Source of the DNA: an uncultured Bacilli bacterium
GTDB taxonomy: Bacteria > Bacillota_I > Bacilli_A > RF39 > UBA660
DNA length: 10,269 bases
Assembly (NCBI GenBank): GCA_947628445.1
Contig: CANQZX010000044.1
Span: 1-10,269 of the forward strand
Direction of reading: 5' to 3'
Shown here: piece by piece, positions 1 through 6,912 of the stretch
Layout: the number at the start of each line of letters is the position of its first letter
Numbering within the stretch: position 1 is the stretch's first letter
Made by a program: the position numbers and the translations under genes
The notes under the pieces: model-generated
Seen by the model: only the letters and a program-made list of their open reading frames with translations
Told to the model about the DNA's origin: nothing
Databases searched by the model: none

Positions 1-30
1 ATTTCAAAAATTTTATATTTTTTCAACATT

Positions 31-78
31 AAAAAGGGAGTAAAGAAATTATTTCATTTCATTACATCCCCTTTTTTT
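31..78 (+). terminator. Probable rho-independent terminator of an upstream gene
   Basis: An imperfect hairpin ends in a run of seven T (72-78). The left arm is AAAAAGGGAGTAA (31-43) and the right arm contains TTAC, then CCCC, then the T run (62-78). The pairs GTAA/TTAC and GGG/CCC flank a small bulge, and the outer A run can pair with the T run. The loop holds a small GAAA/TTTC mini-hairpin. It would separate an unseen upstream gene from cdsA. The A run on the left means it could also act on minus-strand transcripts. The stem is imperfect, so confidence is moderate. Confidence 0.45.
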
Positions 79-92
79 GTTGGAAAAATTTA

Positions 93-127
93 TTTACTCT
101 TTTAAAGAAAAATAGTATACTTATAAT
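93..127 (+). promoter_or_regulatory. Putative sigma-A promoter of cdsA-rseP
   Basis: TTTACT (93-98) and TATACT (116-121) lie 17 bases apart and resemble -35 and -10 boxes. A perfect TATAAT overlaps just downstream (122-127) but has a poor -35 partner. Either could start transcription about 15-25 bases before the cdsA ATG at 151. The whole stretch is AT-rich, so chance matches are possible. The position, after a terminator-like hairpin and before a gene with a good ribosome site (GAGGT, 140-144), supports the call. Confidence 0.45.
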
Positions 128-150
128 GGGAAATAGAAAAGAGGTCAAAA

Positions 151-951
151 ATGAAAAATGATTTACAAGTGCGAATTATTAGTGCTATTGTGGCGTGTGT
201 AATTGCCATTCCTTTAATTATTATTGGAGGTTATCCTTTTTATTTTGGGGTAGGCTTACTAGCAATATTAGGTTATAAAGAATTACTTGATTTACGAAAG
301 AGTCATAAAAAGTTACCTAATTTAATGATTATGATGGGGGTTGTTTGTTTAATCTTATTGCTTTTGGGTAATTTACATAATATATCCACTTATTTTGGCA
401 TTCCTTATGGTAATATTATCATGTGTTTGATTTTCTTACTTTTGCCAACAGTGTATTTTCAAGATAAATATTCGACCAAAGATGCTTTTTATTTATTGGG
501 TATTACTATCTTTTTAGGATTAGTTTTTAATCTATTTATTATTGCGCGGAATCGGAGTTTTGGCTTATTTTTATATCTTTTAATAGTACCTATTTTAACT
601 GATACATTTGCTTATATTTGTGGACGGCTATTTGGCAAAAATAAACTTTGTCCGACTATTAGTCCTAAAAAAACTTGGGAAGGCTCTTTTGCGGGTCTTA
701 TTGCCGGCACCTTAGGGGGCGTTATCATTTATGCTTTATTAGTTGATCATTTTTCTTTTAAAATTGTTTTAATTACGGCATTGCTTTCGACAATTGGTCA
801 AATAGGGGATTTATTTATGAGTAAGATTAAACGGGAAAATGAAATTAAAGATTTTTCCAATATTATGCCTGGTCATGGAGGCATTCTAGACCGTATCGAT
901 AGTTTTATTTTCGTGGTTTTAACATATTTTTTACTAATGATATATTTATAG
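151..951 (+). CDS. cdsA: Phosphatidate cytidylyltransferase (CDP-diacylglycerol synthase)
   Basis: This membrane enzyme makes CDP-diacylglycerol from phosphatidic acid and CTP, the branch point for phosphatidylglycerol and related phospholipids. The 266-residue protein is a chain of hydrophobic segments, as expected for the family. The CdsA signature is near the C-terminus at residues 224-250: SKIKRE, then KDFSNIMPGHGGILDRID, with the conserved K-D, HGG and DR.D residues intact. An upstream Ser-Pro-Lys-Lys-Thr-Trp-Glu block (SPKKTWEG) is also typical. The start is ATG preceded by GAGGT. rseP follows 9 bases downstream, with its ribosome site overlapping the cdsA stop, so the two are almost certainly co-transcribed. 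In many Bacillota dxr lies between these two genes; it is absent here. Length and motifs look complete. Confidence 0.95.
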   Translation: MKNDLQVRIISAIVACVIAIPLIIIGGYPFYFGVGLLAILGYKELLDLRKSHKKLPNLMIMMGVVCLILLLLGNLHNISTYFGIPYGNIIMCLIFLLLPTVYFQDKYSTKDAFYLLGITIFLGLVFNLFIIARNRSFGLFLYLLIVPILTDTFAYICGRLFGKNKLCPTISPKKTWEGSFAGLIAGTLGGVIIYALLVDHFSFKIVLITALLSTIGQIGDLFMSKIKRENEIKDFSNIMPGHGGILDRIDSFIFVVLTYFLLMIYL

Positions 952-960
952 GAGGACACT

Positions 961-2013
961 ATGTGGATTTTATCAATCTTAATTCTTATTTTTATTCTCG
1001 GACTAATTATTTTAGTTCATGAATTTGGTCATTTTATTTGGGCGAAAACATTTGGCGTTCATATTTATGAATTTTCCATTGGCATGGGACCGGTAATTTT
1101 TAGCCATAAAGGGAAAGATAAAATAAATTATAATTTGCGGGCCATCCCAATTGGTGGTTTTGTTTCCATGGCAGGGGAAGTCCATGAAGATGATGAAAAA
1201 GTTAAAAAAGAAAAGTTTATGTGTAATAAACCGTGGTATCAACGGTTAATTATTTTGGTCGCCGGGGTAACCAATAACTTTATTTTGGCTTTGCTTTTAC
1301 TCTTTTTTGGTTCTCTAATCTGGGGTGGCAATGCCGTTAAACCGGTTGTTGAAGATACCGTTGAGGGTTATCCAATGAAGGAAGTGGGTATCCAAAAAGG
1401 GGATAAAATTACCGCGATTAATAACCATAAAATAAATAATTGGGATGTGGCTCAAATTGTCCTTTACATGAAAAATGATAAAGAATATTATACATTTGAT
1501 GTCGAACATCCGGATGGTTCAAAAGATAGTTATAAAGTCGTACCTAAAGTTGAAAAGAATCAAGATACTGGTGAAGAGACAAAAGTCTTTGGTATCATGA
1601 TGCAAACGGCTAATACGAAAGGCTTTATCCCATCTCTTAAATATGCTTTTGCAAAATTTGGCAGTATTGTTGAATCTATGTGGCTAACCGTTTCTGGTTT
1701 ATTTACCGGCAAAATATCTTTAAATGCCTTATCGGGACCAGTTGGCATGTATCAGGTCGTCGATGTAAAGTTAGGTTATGGCTTAGATTATGTATTCTAT
1801 CTTATCGCTTTATTATCCATTAACGTCGGCTTTATCAATATTTTGCCATTTCCCGCCTTTGATGGAGGTCATGTCTTATTCTTAATCATCGAAAAAATAA
1901 AAGGTAGTCCAGTGAATGAAAAGGTGGAAAACATCTGTCATACAATTGGTTTTATTCTCATTTTACTGTTAATGATTTATGTTACTTTTCAAGATATTTT
2001 AAAATTATTTTAG
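961..2013 (+). CDS. rseP: RIP metalloprotease RseP (site-2 protease)
   Basis: This is a zinc intramembrane protease of the RseP/RasP/YluC family, which cuts transmembrane segments of anti-sigma factors and remnant signal peptides. In the 350-residue protein the zinc-binding HEFGH is at residues 20-24 in the first membrane helix. The conserved IPIGGFVSMAGE block is at 62-73, followed by AGVTNNFILAL (101-111). One PDZ-like domain lies at about 122-197 (VGIQKGDKITAINNHKI). Then come SGPVGM (259-263 region) and the second active-site motif NILPFPAFDGG (293-303), which supplies the third zinc ligand Asp301. The length is that of the single-PDZ Gram-positive forms. Its AGGAGG site (950-955) overlaps the cdsA stop, indicating one operon. 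A terminator follows directly after the TAG. All catalytic residues are present, so the gene should be functional; the substrate cannot be read from sequence. Confidence 0.95.
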   Translation: MWILSILILIFILGLIILVHEFGHFIWAKTFGVHIYEFSIGMGPVIFSHKGKDKINYNLRAIPIGGFVSMAGEVHEDDEKVKKEKFMCNKPWYQRLIILVAGVTNNFILALLLLFFGSLIWGGNAVKPVVEDTVEGYPMKEVGIQKGDKITAINNHKINNWDVAQIVLYMKNDKEYYTFDVEHPDGSKDSYKVVPKVEKNQDTGEETKVFGIMMQTANTKGFIPSLKYAFAKFGSIVESMWLTVSGLFTGKISLNALSGPVGMYQVVDVKLGYGLDYVFYLIALLSINVGFINILPFPAFDGGHVLFLIIEKIKGSPVNEKVENICHTIGFILILLLMIYVTFQDILKLF

Positions 2014-2034
2014 GAAACTTGGTTTCCTTTTTTT
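2012..2034 (+). terminator. Rho-independent terminator of the cdsA-rseP operon
   Basis: AGGAAAC and GTTTCCT form a 7-bp stem with a three-base TTG loop, followed by a run of T to 2034. The stem begins inside the rseP stop codon (TAG, 2011-2013). It insulates the operon from the convergent prepilin gene, which has its own terminator 30 bases further on. Confidence 0.85.
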
Positions 2035-2058
2035 GTGATTAATATTTAATTATGTTAC

Positions 2059-2089
2059 AAAAAAAAGATTGCGGGATTAGTCGCAATCT
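2059..2089 (-). terminator. Rho-independent terminator overlapping the end of the prepilin-like gene
   Basis: On the minus strand AGATTGCG and CGCAATCT form a perfect 8-bp stem around an 8-base loop, followed by eight T (plus-strand A run 2059-2066). The proximal arm encodes the last Asp-Cys-Asp codons of the prepilin-like gene, and its TAA stop (2077-2079) lies in the loop. The strong stem and long U tract make it a convincing terminator. Confidence 0.85.
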
Positions 2090-2454
2090 AATTTATTAGG
2101 GTTGGTAAATTTAGCTTCATAACTTTGATTTGTATTATCGTAATGAATATTTATTTCTAAGCAGTTCATCTTTTTTTTCGTTTGGGGATTGATTATTTGA
2201 TCGTTATCATCATCGGCCGTAATTAAACCTCTTTTAACTAAATAATCTACCGTTACTGTTTTATCAACTGTAAAACCATTTTGATGGGCATAATCTTCCG
2301 CGGCTGTTAAAATATAAGTTATATCGTTTTCCAGTTGCTGAGCCACAATTTTGGCTTGAATTTTATTATAAGCAAACATACTAATTGTAATAATAATGGC
2401 TAAAATTGCAATAATGGCAAGCAATTCAACTAAAGTAAAACCTTTCTTTTTCAT
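2077..2454 (-). CDS. Type IV prepilin-like protein (GFTLVE N-terminal methylation motif)
   Basis: This 125-residue protein starts MKKKGFTLVELLAIIAILAI, a class III prepilin leader. A prepilin peptidase would cut after Gly5, leaving Phe1 and the conserved Glu at mature position 5, followed by a hydrophobic helix of about 20 residues used for membrane anchoring and pilus assembly. The rest is a small hydrophilic domain with Cys98 and Cys124, which could form a C-terminal disulfide loop. A block DDDNDQIINPQTKKKMNC (81-98) resembles the II.P.TGK.M region of Gram-positive pseudopilins. I chose ATG at 2454 over an in-frame start 15 codons upstream because AGGTGAT (2458-2464) precedes it and the leader motif must be N-terminal. 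No pilus ATPase, membrane platform or prepilin peptidase gene is nearby, so it is an orphan. The minus-strand promoter is not obvious. It could be a ComG-like pseudopilin or a surface pilin; the role is unknown. Confidence 0.85.
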   Translation of the reverse strand: MKKKGFTLVELLAIIAILAIIITISMFAYNKIQAKIVAQQLENDITYILTAAEDYAHQNGFTVDKTVTVDYLVKRGLITADDDNDQIINPQTKKKMNCLEINIHYDNTNQSYEAKFTNPNKLDCD

Positions 2455-2507
2455 CGTATCACCTATAATAAGATTATCATAAGAAAATTGAGGACGCAAT
2501 AAAAAAA

Positions 2508-2536
2508 TTTACATCTAAAAATATATTTGTTATAAT
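2508..2536 (+). promoter_or_regulatory. Strong sigma-A promoter with extended -10 driving the glycan locus
   Basis: TTTACA (2508-2513) and TATAAT (2531-2536) are separated by exactly 17 bases, and a TGT triplet sits directly before the -10 box (extended -10, TGnTATAAT). Transcription would begin near 2542-2544, leaving a leader of about 16-18 bases before the ATG at 2560. This is the best promoter in the window and probably drives the tagO-like gene and the two following glycosyltransferases. Confidence 0.8.
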
Positions 2537-2545
2537 GAAAATGAT

Positions 2546-2551
2546 AGGTGA
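2546..2551 (+). promoter_or_regulatory. Ribosome binding site that sets the tagO-like start
   Basis: AGGTGA ends 8 bases before the ATG at 2560. An alternative in-frame GTG at 2548 lies inside this site, has no Shine-Dalgarno of its own and would begin only about 5 bases after the predicted transcript start, so ATG 2560 is preferred. Confidence 0.7.
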
Positions 2552-2559
2552 ATGAATTT

Positions 2560-3627
2560 ATGGAATTAGAAGTTAATGGTTTTAATGTTGCTAATATTGT
2601 TTTGGTGACGTTTATTACGAGTTTATTATTAACTTATTTTGTCAAAAAGATTGCGGTTCATGTTGATGCCATGGATATTCCTAATGAACGCAAAATACAT
2701 AAAAAACCGATTCCTCGTTTGGGTGGTTTAGCGGTTTTTGCGGCTTTTTTAGTTGGTTATATGTTATATGGGGATATTACGACGCAGATGATTAGTATTT
2801 TAATCGGGGGCTTTGTAATTATTTTAACTGGTATTGTCGATGATATTAATTCTATTCCGGCTCGATATAAATTTTTATGTCAAATTATTGCCGCTTTAGT
2901 AGTTGTGGTTTATGGTAAATTATATTTTAATGATTTAACAATTTTAGGCTTAACTTTAACTTTCCCAACTTGGATTAACATGATTTTGTCCGTCTTCTTT
3001 ATTGTGGCAATTGTTAATGCAATTAATTTAATTGATGGTTTAGATGGTCTTTCTTCGGGAATTAGTTCCATTTATTTTTTAACAATTGCGATTTTAGGTT
3101 TTATTTTAAATTCCCTTGGTGGCTTAGACGTTATTTTATCTTTAATAATGCTCGGTAGTACTTTAGGTTTCTTATTTCATAATTTTCCACCTGCTAAAAT
3201 CTTTATTGGTGATACGGGCAGTATGTTTTTAGGCTTCATGATTGCTGTAATTGCTTTACTTGGGTATAAAGTTACGACTATTACCTCAATTATCATTCCC
3301 TTATTAATATTGTTTATTCCAATCTTTGATACTTTACTTGCAATCATTAGACGGGTGTTAAAACATGAATCAATTGGTCATCCGGATAAAGAACATTTCC
3401 ATCATCAATTATTGCGGATGACATCTTCGCCAACCAAAACAGTTTTACTTATTTATTTAATAAATAGTATCTTTTCAGTAATATCCATTCTTTATGTTTT
3501 AGGAGATAACATTCAAGCTATTAGTATGTATGTTATTATGATGATCTTTTTCTTATATCTCGTATTAAAGACCAATATTTTATTTGAACATAAGAAAAAG
3601 CATGATGAGAAAGTTAAAGAAAAATAA
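2560..3627 (+). CDS. tagO: Undecaprenyl-phosphate sugar-1-phosphate transferase, TagO/WecA/MraY family
   Basis: This polytopic membrane enzyme should transfer a HexNAc-1-phosphate (GlcNAc in TagO and WecA) from UDP-sugar to undecaprenyl phosphate, the first step of teichoic acid or capsule-type glycans. The 355-residue protein has about ten hydrophobic helices. Family motifs are DIPNERKIHKKPIPRLGG (39-56), the Asp pair in VDDINSIPARY (93-103), NAINLIDGLDGLSSG (153-167), GDTGSMFLG (217-225) and the cytoplasmic HPDKEHFHHQLL (274-285). The HFHHQLL form and overall pattern fit TagO/WecA better than MraY, which carries a different C-terminal His motif. It opens the glycan locus directly behind the strongest promoter, while the next gene follows after 31 bases with no terminator. 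Its placement suggests it is the dedicated or shared initiating transferase. The exact sugar cannot be determined; WecA-like donors other than UDP-GlcNAc remain possible. Confidence 0.9.
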   Translation: MELEVNGFNVANIVLVTFITSLLLTYFVKKIAVHVDAMDIPNERKIHKKPIPRLGGLAVFAAFLVGYMLYGDITTQMISILIGGFVIILTGIVDDINSIPARYKFLCQIIAALVVVVYGKLYFNDLTILGLTLTFPTWINMILSVFFIVAIVNAINLIDGLDGLSSGISSIYFLTIAILGFILNSLGGLDVILSLIMLGSTLGFLFHNFPPAKIFIGDTGSMFLGFMIAVIALLGYKVTTITSIIIPLLILFIPIFDTLLAIIRRVLKHESIGHPDKEHFHHQLLRMTSSPTKTVLLIYLINSIFSVISILYVLGDNIQAISMYVIMMIFFLYLVLKTNILFEHKKKHDEKVKEK

Positions 3628-3658
3628 ACCAATATTTATTGTAAGTTAGGGTGAGAAA

Positions 3659-4639
3659 GTGATAAAAGTCAGTGTTATTGTTCCCGTATATAATGTGGAA
3701 AAATATTTAGCAAAGTGTTTGGATAGTTTAGTTAAACAAACATTAAAAGATATTGAAATAATTGTCGTTAATGATGGTAGTCCTGATGCATCCCAAAAAA
3801 TTATTGATCGTTATGCTAAAAAATATCCGACTAAAATAAAAGCTTATAAGAAAGCTAATGGGGGATTGAGTGATGCGCGAAACTACGGGTTAAAAAAGGC
3901 TCATGGCGAATACGTTTGGTTTGTAGATAGCGATGACTATGTATCAAAAGATGCGGCCCAAGCTCTTTACGAAAATGCCCAAGCTAATAATAGTGATATT
4001 GTTATTTGCGATATTATAGATGAGTATGAAGATAAAAATATTCAAGAAGTATACCATAATTATGTTCCTAAAGTAGTTGGTAATATTTACGAAGATAAAA
4101 AGCAAATGCTCAATCGTTTTGCTGCTTGGAATAAATTATATCGGCGGCAATTATTTACGAAAGATTTGCAATTTGATAAAGGCAAAATTTATGAAGATCT
4201 TCGCTTAATTCCCAAACTTTATTTAGCGGCTAATAAGATATCTTATGTTGCCAAACCTTTGTATCATTATAATATCCGGCAGGGTTCCATAATGACGAGT
4301 TCTTCAATTGCTAAAAATATGGATATTTTAGAGGCTTTTAAAGTTGTCATTACTTATTTTCAAGAACATCATGTTTATGCTGATTTTAAAGAAGAAATTG
4401 AGTATTTAGCTATTGAACATATTTTAATTGCTTGTAGTTTACGTTTAATTACTTTATCTAAAAGACGAGATATTGCCTCTAATTTAGAACCTTATTTAAC
4501 TTTTGTAGACCAAAATTTTCCTAATTATATGCAAAATAAATATTTAACTAATTTAAGTCGTAATCGCCGGTTATGTTTAAAATTAGTTAAAACAAAACAA
4601 TTTACTTTATTAAAAATATTAACAAAAATTCGAGGTTAA
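3659..4639 (+). CDS. Family 2 glycosyltransferase (GT-A fold)
   Basis: This predicted cytoplasmic enzyme adds a sugar from a nucleotide donor to the lipid-linked glycan. It has 326 residues. The N-terminal GT2 domain begins VSVIVPVYNVEKYLAKCLDS (4-23), with IEIIVVNDGSPD (32-43) binding the nucleotide, GGLSDARNYGL (68-78), and the metal-binding DSDD (90-93). The C-terminal half has the pattern of capsule GT2 enzymes of the EpsJ/CpsI type: WNKLYRRQLF (157-166), the GKIYEDLRLIPKL region (175-187) with the likely catalytic Glu-Asp, and YHYNIRQGSIM (202-212). The start is GTG behind AGGGTGAG (3648-3655); a downstream Met is not available near the motif. The GT4 gene starts one base after its stop, so the pair is translationally linked. 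Donor and linkage cannot be told from sequence. Confidence 0.9.
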   Translation: MIKVSVIVPVYNVEKYLAKCLDSLVKQTLKDIEIIVVNDGSPDASQKIIDRYAKKYPTKIKAYKKANGGLSDARNYGLKKAHGEYVWFVDSDDYVSKDAAQALYENAQANNSDIVICDIIDEYEDKNIQEVYHNYVPKVVGNIYEDKKQMLNRFAAWNKLYRRQLFTKDLQFDKGKIYEDLRLIPKLYLAANKISYVAKPLYHYNIRQGSIMTSSSIAKNMDILEAFKVVITYFQEHHVYADFKEEIEYLAIEHILIACSLRLITLSKRRDIASNLEPYLTFVDQNFPNYMQNKYLTNLSRNRRLCLKLVKTKQFTLLKILTKIRG

Positions 4640-4640
4640 C

Positions 4641-5786
4641 ATGGAAAATAAAATTACTTTTTTAGTTTTACATTTAGGATATGGGGGCATTCCTAGTGCC
4701 ACGATTAATACGGCCAATGCATTATGCGCGGATTATCCCATTGAAATTATTTCCGTTTATAATCTTTCCCAAAATCAAAGTAAATTGTTGGATCCTAAGA
4801 TTACAGTTAAATATTTAATAGATGGTGAGCCTAATAAACAAGCTTTTATAAGTAATTTCAAAAAGGGGCGCTTATTTAAAACTTTTAAAGAAGGATTAAA
4901 AAGTTGTAAGATTTTGTATTTAAAAAGAACATTATTAGTTAAATGCTTAAAAAGTCTTAATAGTAGAGTAGTTGTCTCAACACAATGGGATATAAGTTAT
5001 TTACTTTCTAAATATAAAAAGTTAGGTAGTATTGCTATTGCCCAAGAACATCACCATTATTTACCATATCGCTGGAAAAATAAATATATTAAAACTTTAA
5101 GTAAAAAATATCAAAACATTGATTATTTACTTGCTTTAACTAATGATTTAGCTAAGGATTATCGTCAATTTTTAAAAAATAATAAATATACTAAAATCCT
5201 CGTTGTACCTAATATGCTTAATATCACCAAGGTTAATAAAAGTAAGTTAACTGGGCAAAATATAATTAGTGTGGGTAGGCTTCATGTTAATAAACGCGTT
5301 AATGAGTTAATTGCTATTTGTAATAAGAGCCAAAATGTTAATAATTTTTATATTATTGGTGATGGTGATGAATATCAAAATTTAAAACAACAAATTACAG
5401 ATTTAAAATTAGCTTCAAAAGTTGAACTTCTGGGTTATCGTAATCAAAAGGAAATTGCGGAGTACATGGGAAAATCATGCGTGTTTGTTATGGCTTCGAT
5501 TACAGAAGGCTTACCTATGGTTTTATTAGAAGCAATGGCCCATGGTTTACCTTGCATTGCTTATGATATTCCGGGAGTAAGTGATATTATTGAAGATGGC
5601 CAAAATGGTTATATTATTAAAAATCGCGATGAACAAGCCTTTATTAATAAATTAGATTCACTGCTTGCTAATCCGAGCATGTTACAAAGTTTTAGTAAGG
5701 CCGCTATTCAAAGGGCTAATCAATTTAAACCTAAGCAAATTGTGGCTTTATGGCAAGAAATATTAAATAAATATTTGCCTAAGTAA
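4641..5786 (+). CDS. Family 4 glycosyltransferase (GT-B fold)
   Basis: This retaining glycosyltransferase of 381 residues should extend the lipid-linked repeat unit. The N-terminal domain begins with a LHLGYGGIPSATINTANAL acceptor-side glycine loop (10-28). The C-terminal Glycos_transf_1 domain has ISVGRLHVNKRVNELI (209-224), the nucleotide-binding IIGDGDEY (238-245), and EGLPMVLLEAMAHGLP (289-304), in which Glu289 and Glu297 form the E-x7-E motif. PGVSDIIEDGQNGYII (311-326) closes the domain. The ribosome site GAGGT sits within the last codons of the upstream GT2 gene and the genes are one base apart, so they form one transcription unit. Base composition is very AT-rich, like its neighbour. 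The sugar added is unknown; galactose, glucose, mannose or amino-sugar donors all occur in this family. Confidence 0.9.
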   Translation: MENKITFLVLHLGYGGIPSATINTANALCADYPIEIISVYNLSQNQSKLLDPKITVKYLIDGEPNKQAFISNFKKGRLFKTFKEGLKSCKILYLKRTLLVKCLKSLNSRVVVSTQWDISYLLSKYKKLGSIAIAQEHHHYLPYRWKNKYIKTLSKKYQNIDYLLALTNDLAKDYRQFLKNNKYTKILVVPNMLNITKVNKSKLTGQNIISVGRLHVNKRVNELIAICNKSQNVNNFYIIGDGDEYQNLKQQITDLKLASKVELLGYRNQKEIAEYMGKSCVFVMASITEGLPMVLLEAMAHGLPCIAYDIPGVSDIIEDGQNGYIIKNRDEQAFINKLDSLLANPSMLQSFSKAAIQRANQFKPKQIVALWQEILNKYLPK

Positions 5787-5820
5787 GTGAGGTTATTTTA
5801 CATTTAGCAACAATTTTAGC

Positions 5821-5849
5821 TAGGCATATTGGCATTTTTGTATTATACT
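5821..5849 (+). promoter_or_regulatory. Possible internal promoter before the sulfotransferase-like gene
   Basis: The 85-base gap between the GT4 gene and the next gene is the largest within the glycan locus. TAGGCA (5821-5826) and TATACT (5844-5849) are 17 bases apart and could be -35 and -10 boxes, placing a start near 5856. The ribosome site GTGAGG (5858-5863) follows, 8 bases before the ATG. The -35 is weak (4 of 6), and no terminator precedes it, so readthrough from 2508 is equally likely. Confidence 0.4.
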
Positions 5850-5871
5850 GGTAATAAGTGAGGTTTGGAAT

Positions 5872-6897
5872 ATGAGAAAAATTATTGTTCCCATTGGCTA
5901 TATGACATCAGGTTCTTCGGCGGTAACTGATTTAGTTAGTGAATTTGCTAATGTCAATAATGATTATGGCATATTTGAATATGTTTTTTTACATTGTCCA
6001 AATGGTCTTTTTGATTTGGAAGATAAATTATTTTGGGGAAATAATATTTTAAGGAGTGATGAAGCCCTTCACAGTTTTTTAGCATGTATGAAAGATTTAT
6101 ATGATAAAAAGCATTGGTGGGTTGGAAACTATCAAAAAATAATTGGTCCCCATTTTTATGAACGAACGGAAAAGTTTATCGCGGATTTAACGGATTATAA
6201 AATTGATTATTTTTGGTATTATCAAGAAAAAACTAATTTAAAGATGTTTTTTAAACTCATTATCAGAAAATTAGTTTACGGTTTAACTTTTAAAAAAGTT
6301 CTTTTGCCAAAACCGCGGTTGTATGATGAAATAACCTTAAGTTATCCTAGTAAAGAAAAGTTTTATGCTTTAGCCAAAGCGTATATTTATGATGTTTTGA
6401 ATATGATTGACACCAAGGGTGATGATTTGCTTTTAGATCAATTATTATTACCTTATAATCTTTATCGAATTGATAATTATTTTGACGATGATTTAAAAGT
6501 AATTTTAGTAGAAAGAGATCCTCGGGATGTTTTTTTGCAAAACAAATACATTGATTGTGCTCGTTTAGATGGGGTAGCTTATTCGCATAAAGTAGAAGAA
6601 TTTTGTGAACAATTTCGTAAAATCCATGAAATGGAAATTCCTAATAACAGTAAGAAAGTTTTAAAAATAAAATTTGAAGATTTAATATATAAATATGATG
6701 AAACAAGAAAGAAAATCATTAAGTTTTTAGGTTATGAAAAAAGGCCGGTGAAAGCTGGGAAAAAAAGATTTGATCCCAATGTTTCGATACATAATACTAA
6801 ACTTTTTTTACGGCCCGAATATGAAGAAGAAGGAAAATATATTGCCAAACATTTAAAAGAATATTTATATGATTTTCCTCAGGCAAAGAGTAAATAG
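5872..6897 (+). CDS. Sulfotransferase-like protein (P-loop, PAPS-dependent family)
   Basis: The 341-residue protein resembles P-loop sulfotransferases, which move sulfate from PAPS to a hydroxyl or amine on an acceptor. The N-terminal strand and loop MRKIIVPIGYMTSGSSAV (1-18) looks like the 5'-phosphosulfate loop, although it lacks the usual basic residue of PKSGT or RSGTS forms. The 3'-phosphate-binding segment is well matched: KVILVERDPRDVF (209-221), with conserved Arg and Asp. LKIKFEDLIYKYDETRKKII (264-283) followed by KFLGYE matches the family's E-D-L ... FLG block, and the C-terminal NVSIHNTK ... IAKHLKEYL region (303-331) is also typical. There is no signal peptide or membrane helix, so it should act in the cytoplasm on a nucleotide-sugar or lipid-linked glycan. 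Placement between glycosyltransferases and the polymerase suggests glycan decoration. It could be another P-loop transferase; no PAPS synthesis gene is visible. Confidence 0.7.
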   Translation: MRKIIVPIGYMTSGSSAVTDLVSEFANVNNDYGIFEYVFLHCPNGLFDLEDKLFWGNNILRSDEALHSFLACMKDLYDKKHWWVGNYQKIIGPHFYERTEKFIADLTDYKIDYFWYYQEKTNLKMFFKLIIRKLVYGLTFKKVLLPKPRLYDEITLSYPSKEKFYALAKAYIYDVLNMIDTKGDDLLLDQLLLPYNLYRIDNYFDDDLKVILVERDPRDVFLQNKYIDCARLDGVAYSHKVEEFCEQFRKIHEMEIPNNSKKVLKIKFEDLIYKYDETRKKIIKFLGYEKRPVKAGKKRFDPNVSIHNTKLFLRPEYEEEGKYIAKHLKEYLYDFPQAKSK

Positions 6898-6912
6898 TTG
6901 GGAGGCTAGGCA

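Noticed and set aside
1012..1748. Three minus-strand open frames within rseP
   Set aside because: They oppose a well-conserved gene and show no ribosome sites, motifs or family resemblance.
2455..2499. Longer N-terminus for the prepilin-like gene
   Set aside because: It would put 15 residues ahead of the leader peptide, and a good ribosome site lies directly before the ATG at 2454.
2548..2550. GTG as the start of the tagO-like gene
   Set aside because: It lies within the AGGTGA ribosome site of the ATG at 2560 and would leave almost no leader after the predicted promoter.
5776..5826. Inverted repeat TGCCTA / TAGGCA around the gap after the GT4 gene
   Set aside because: Six bases with a 39-base loop and no T run is expected by chance in this sequence and does not make a terminator.
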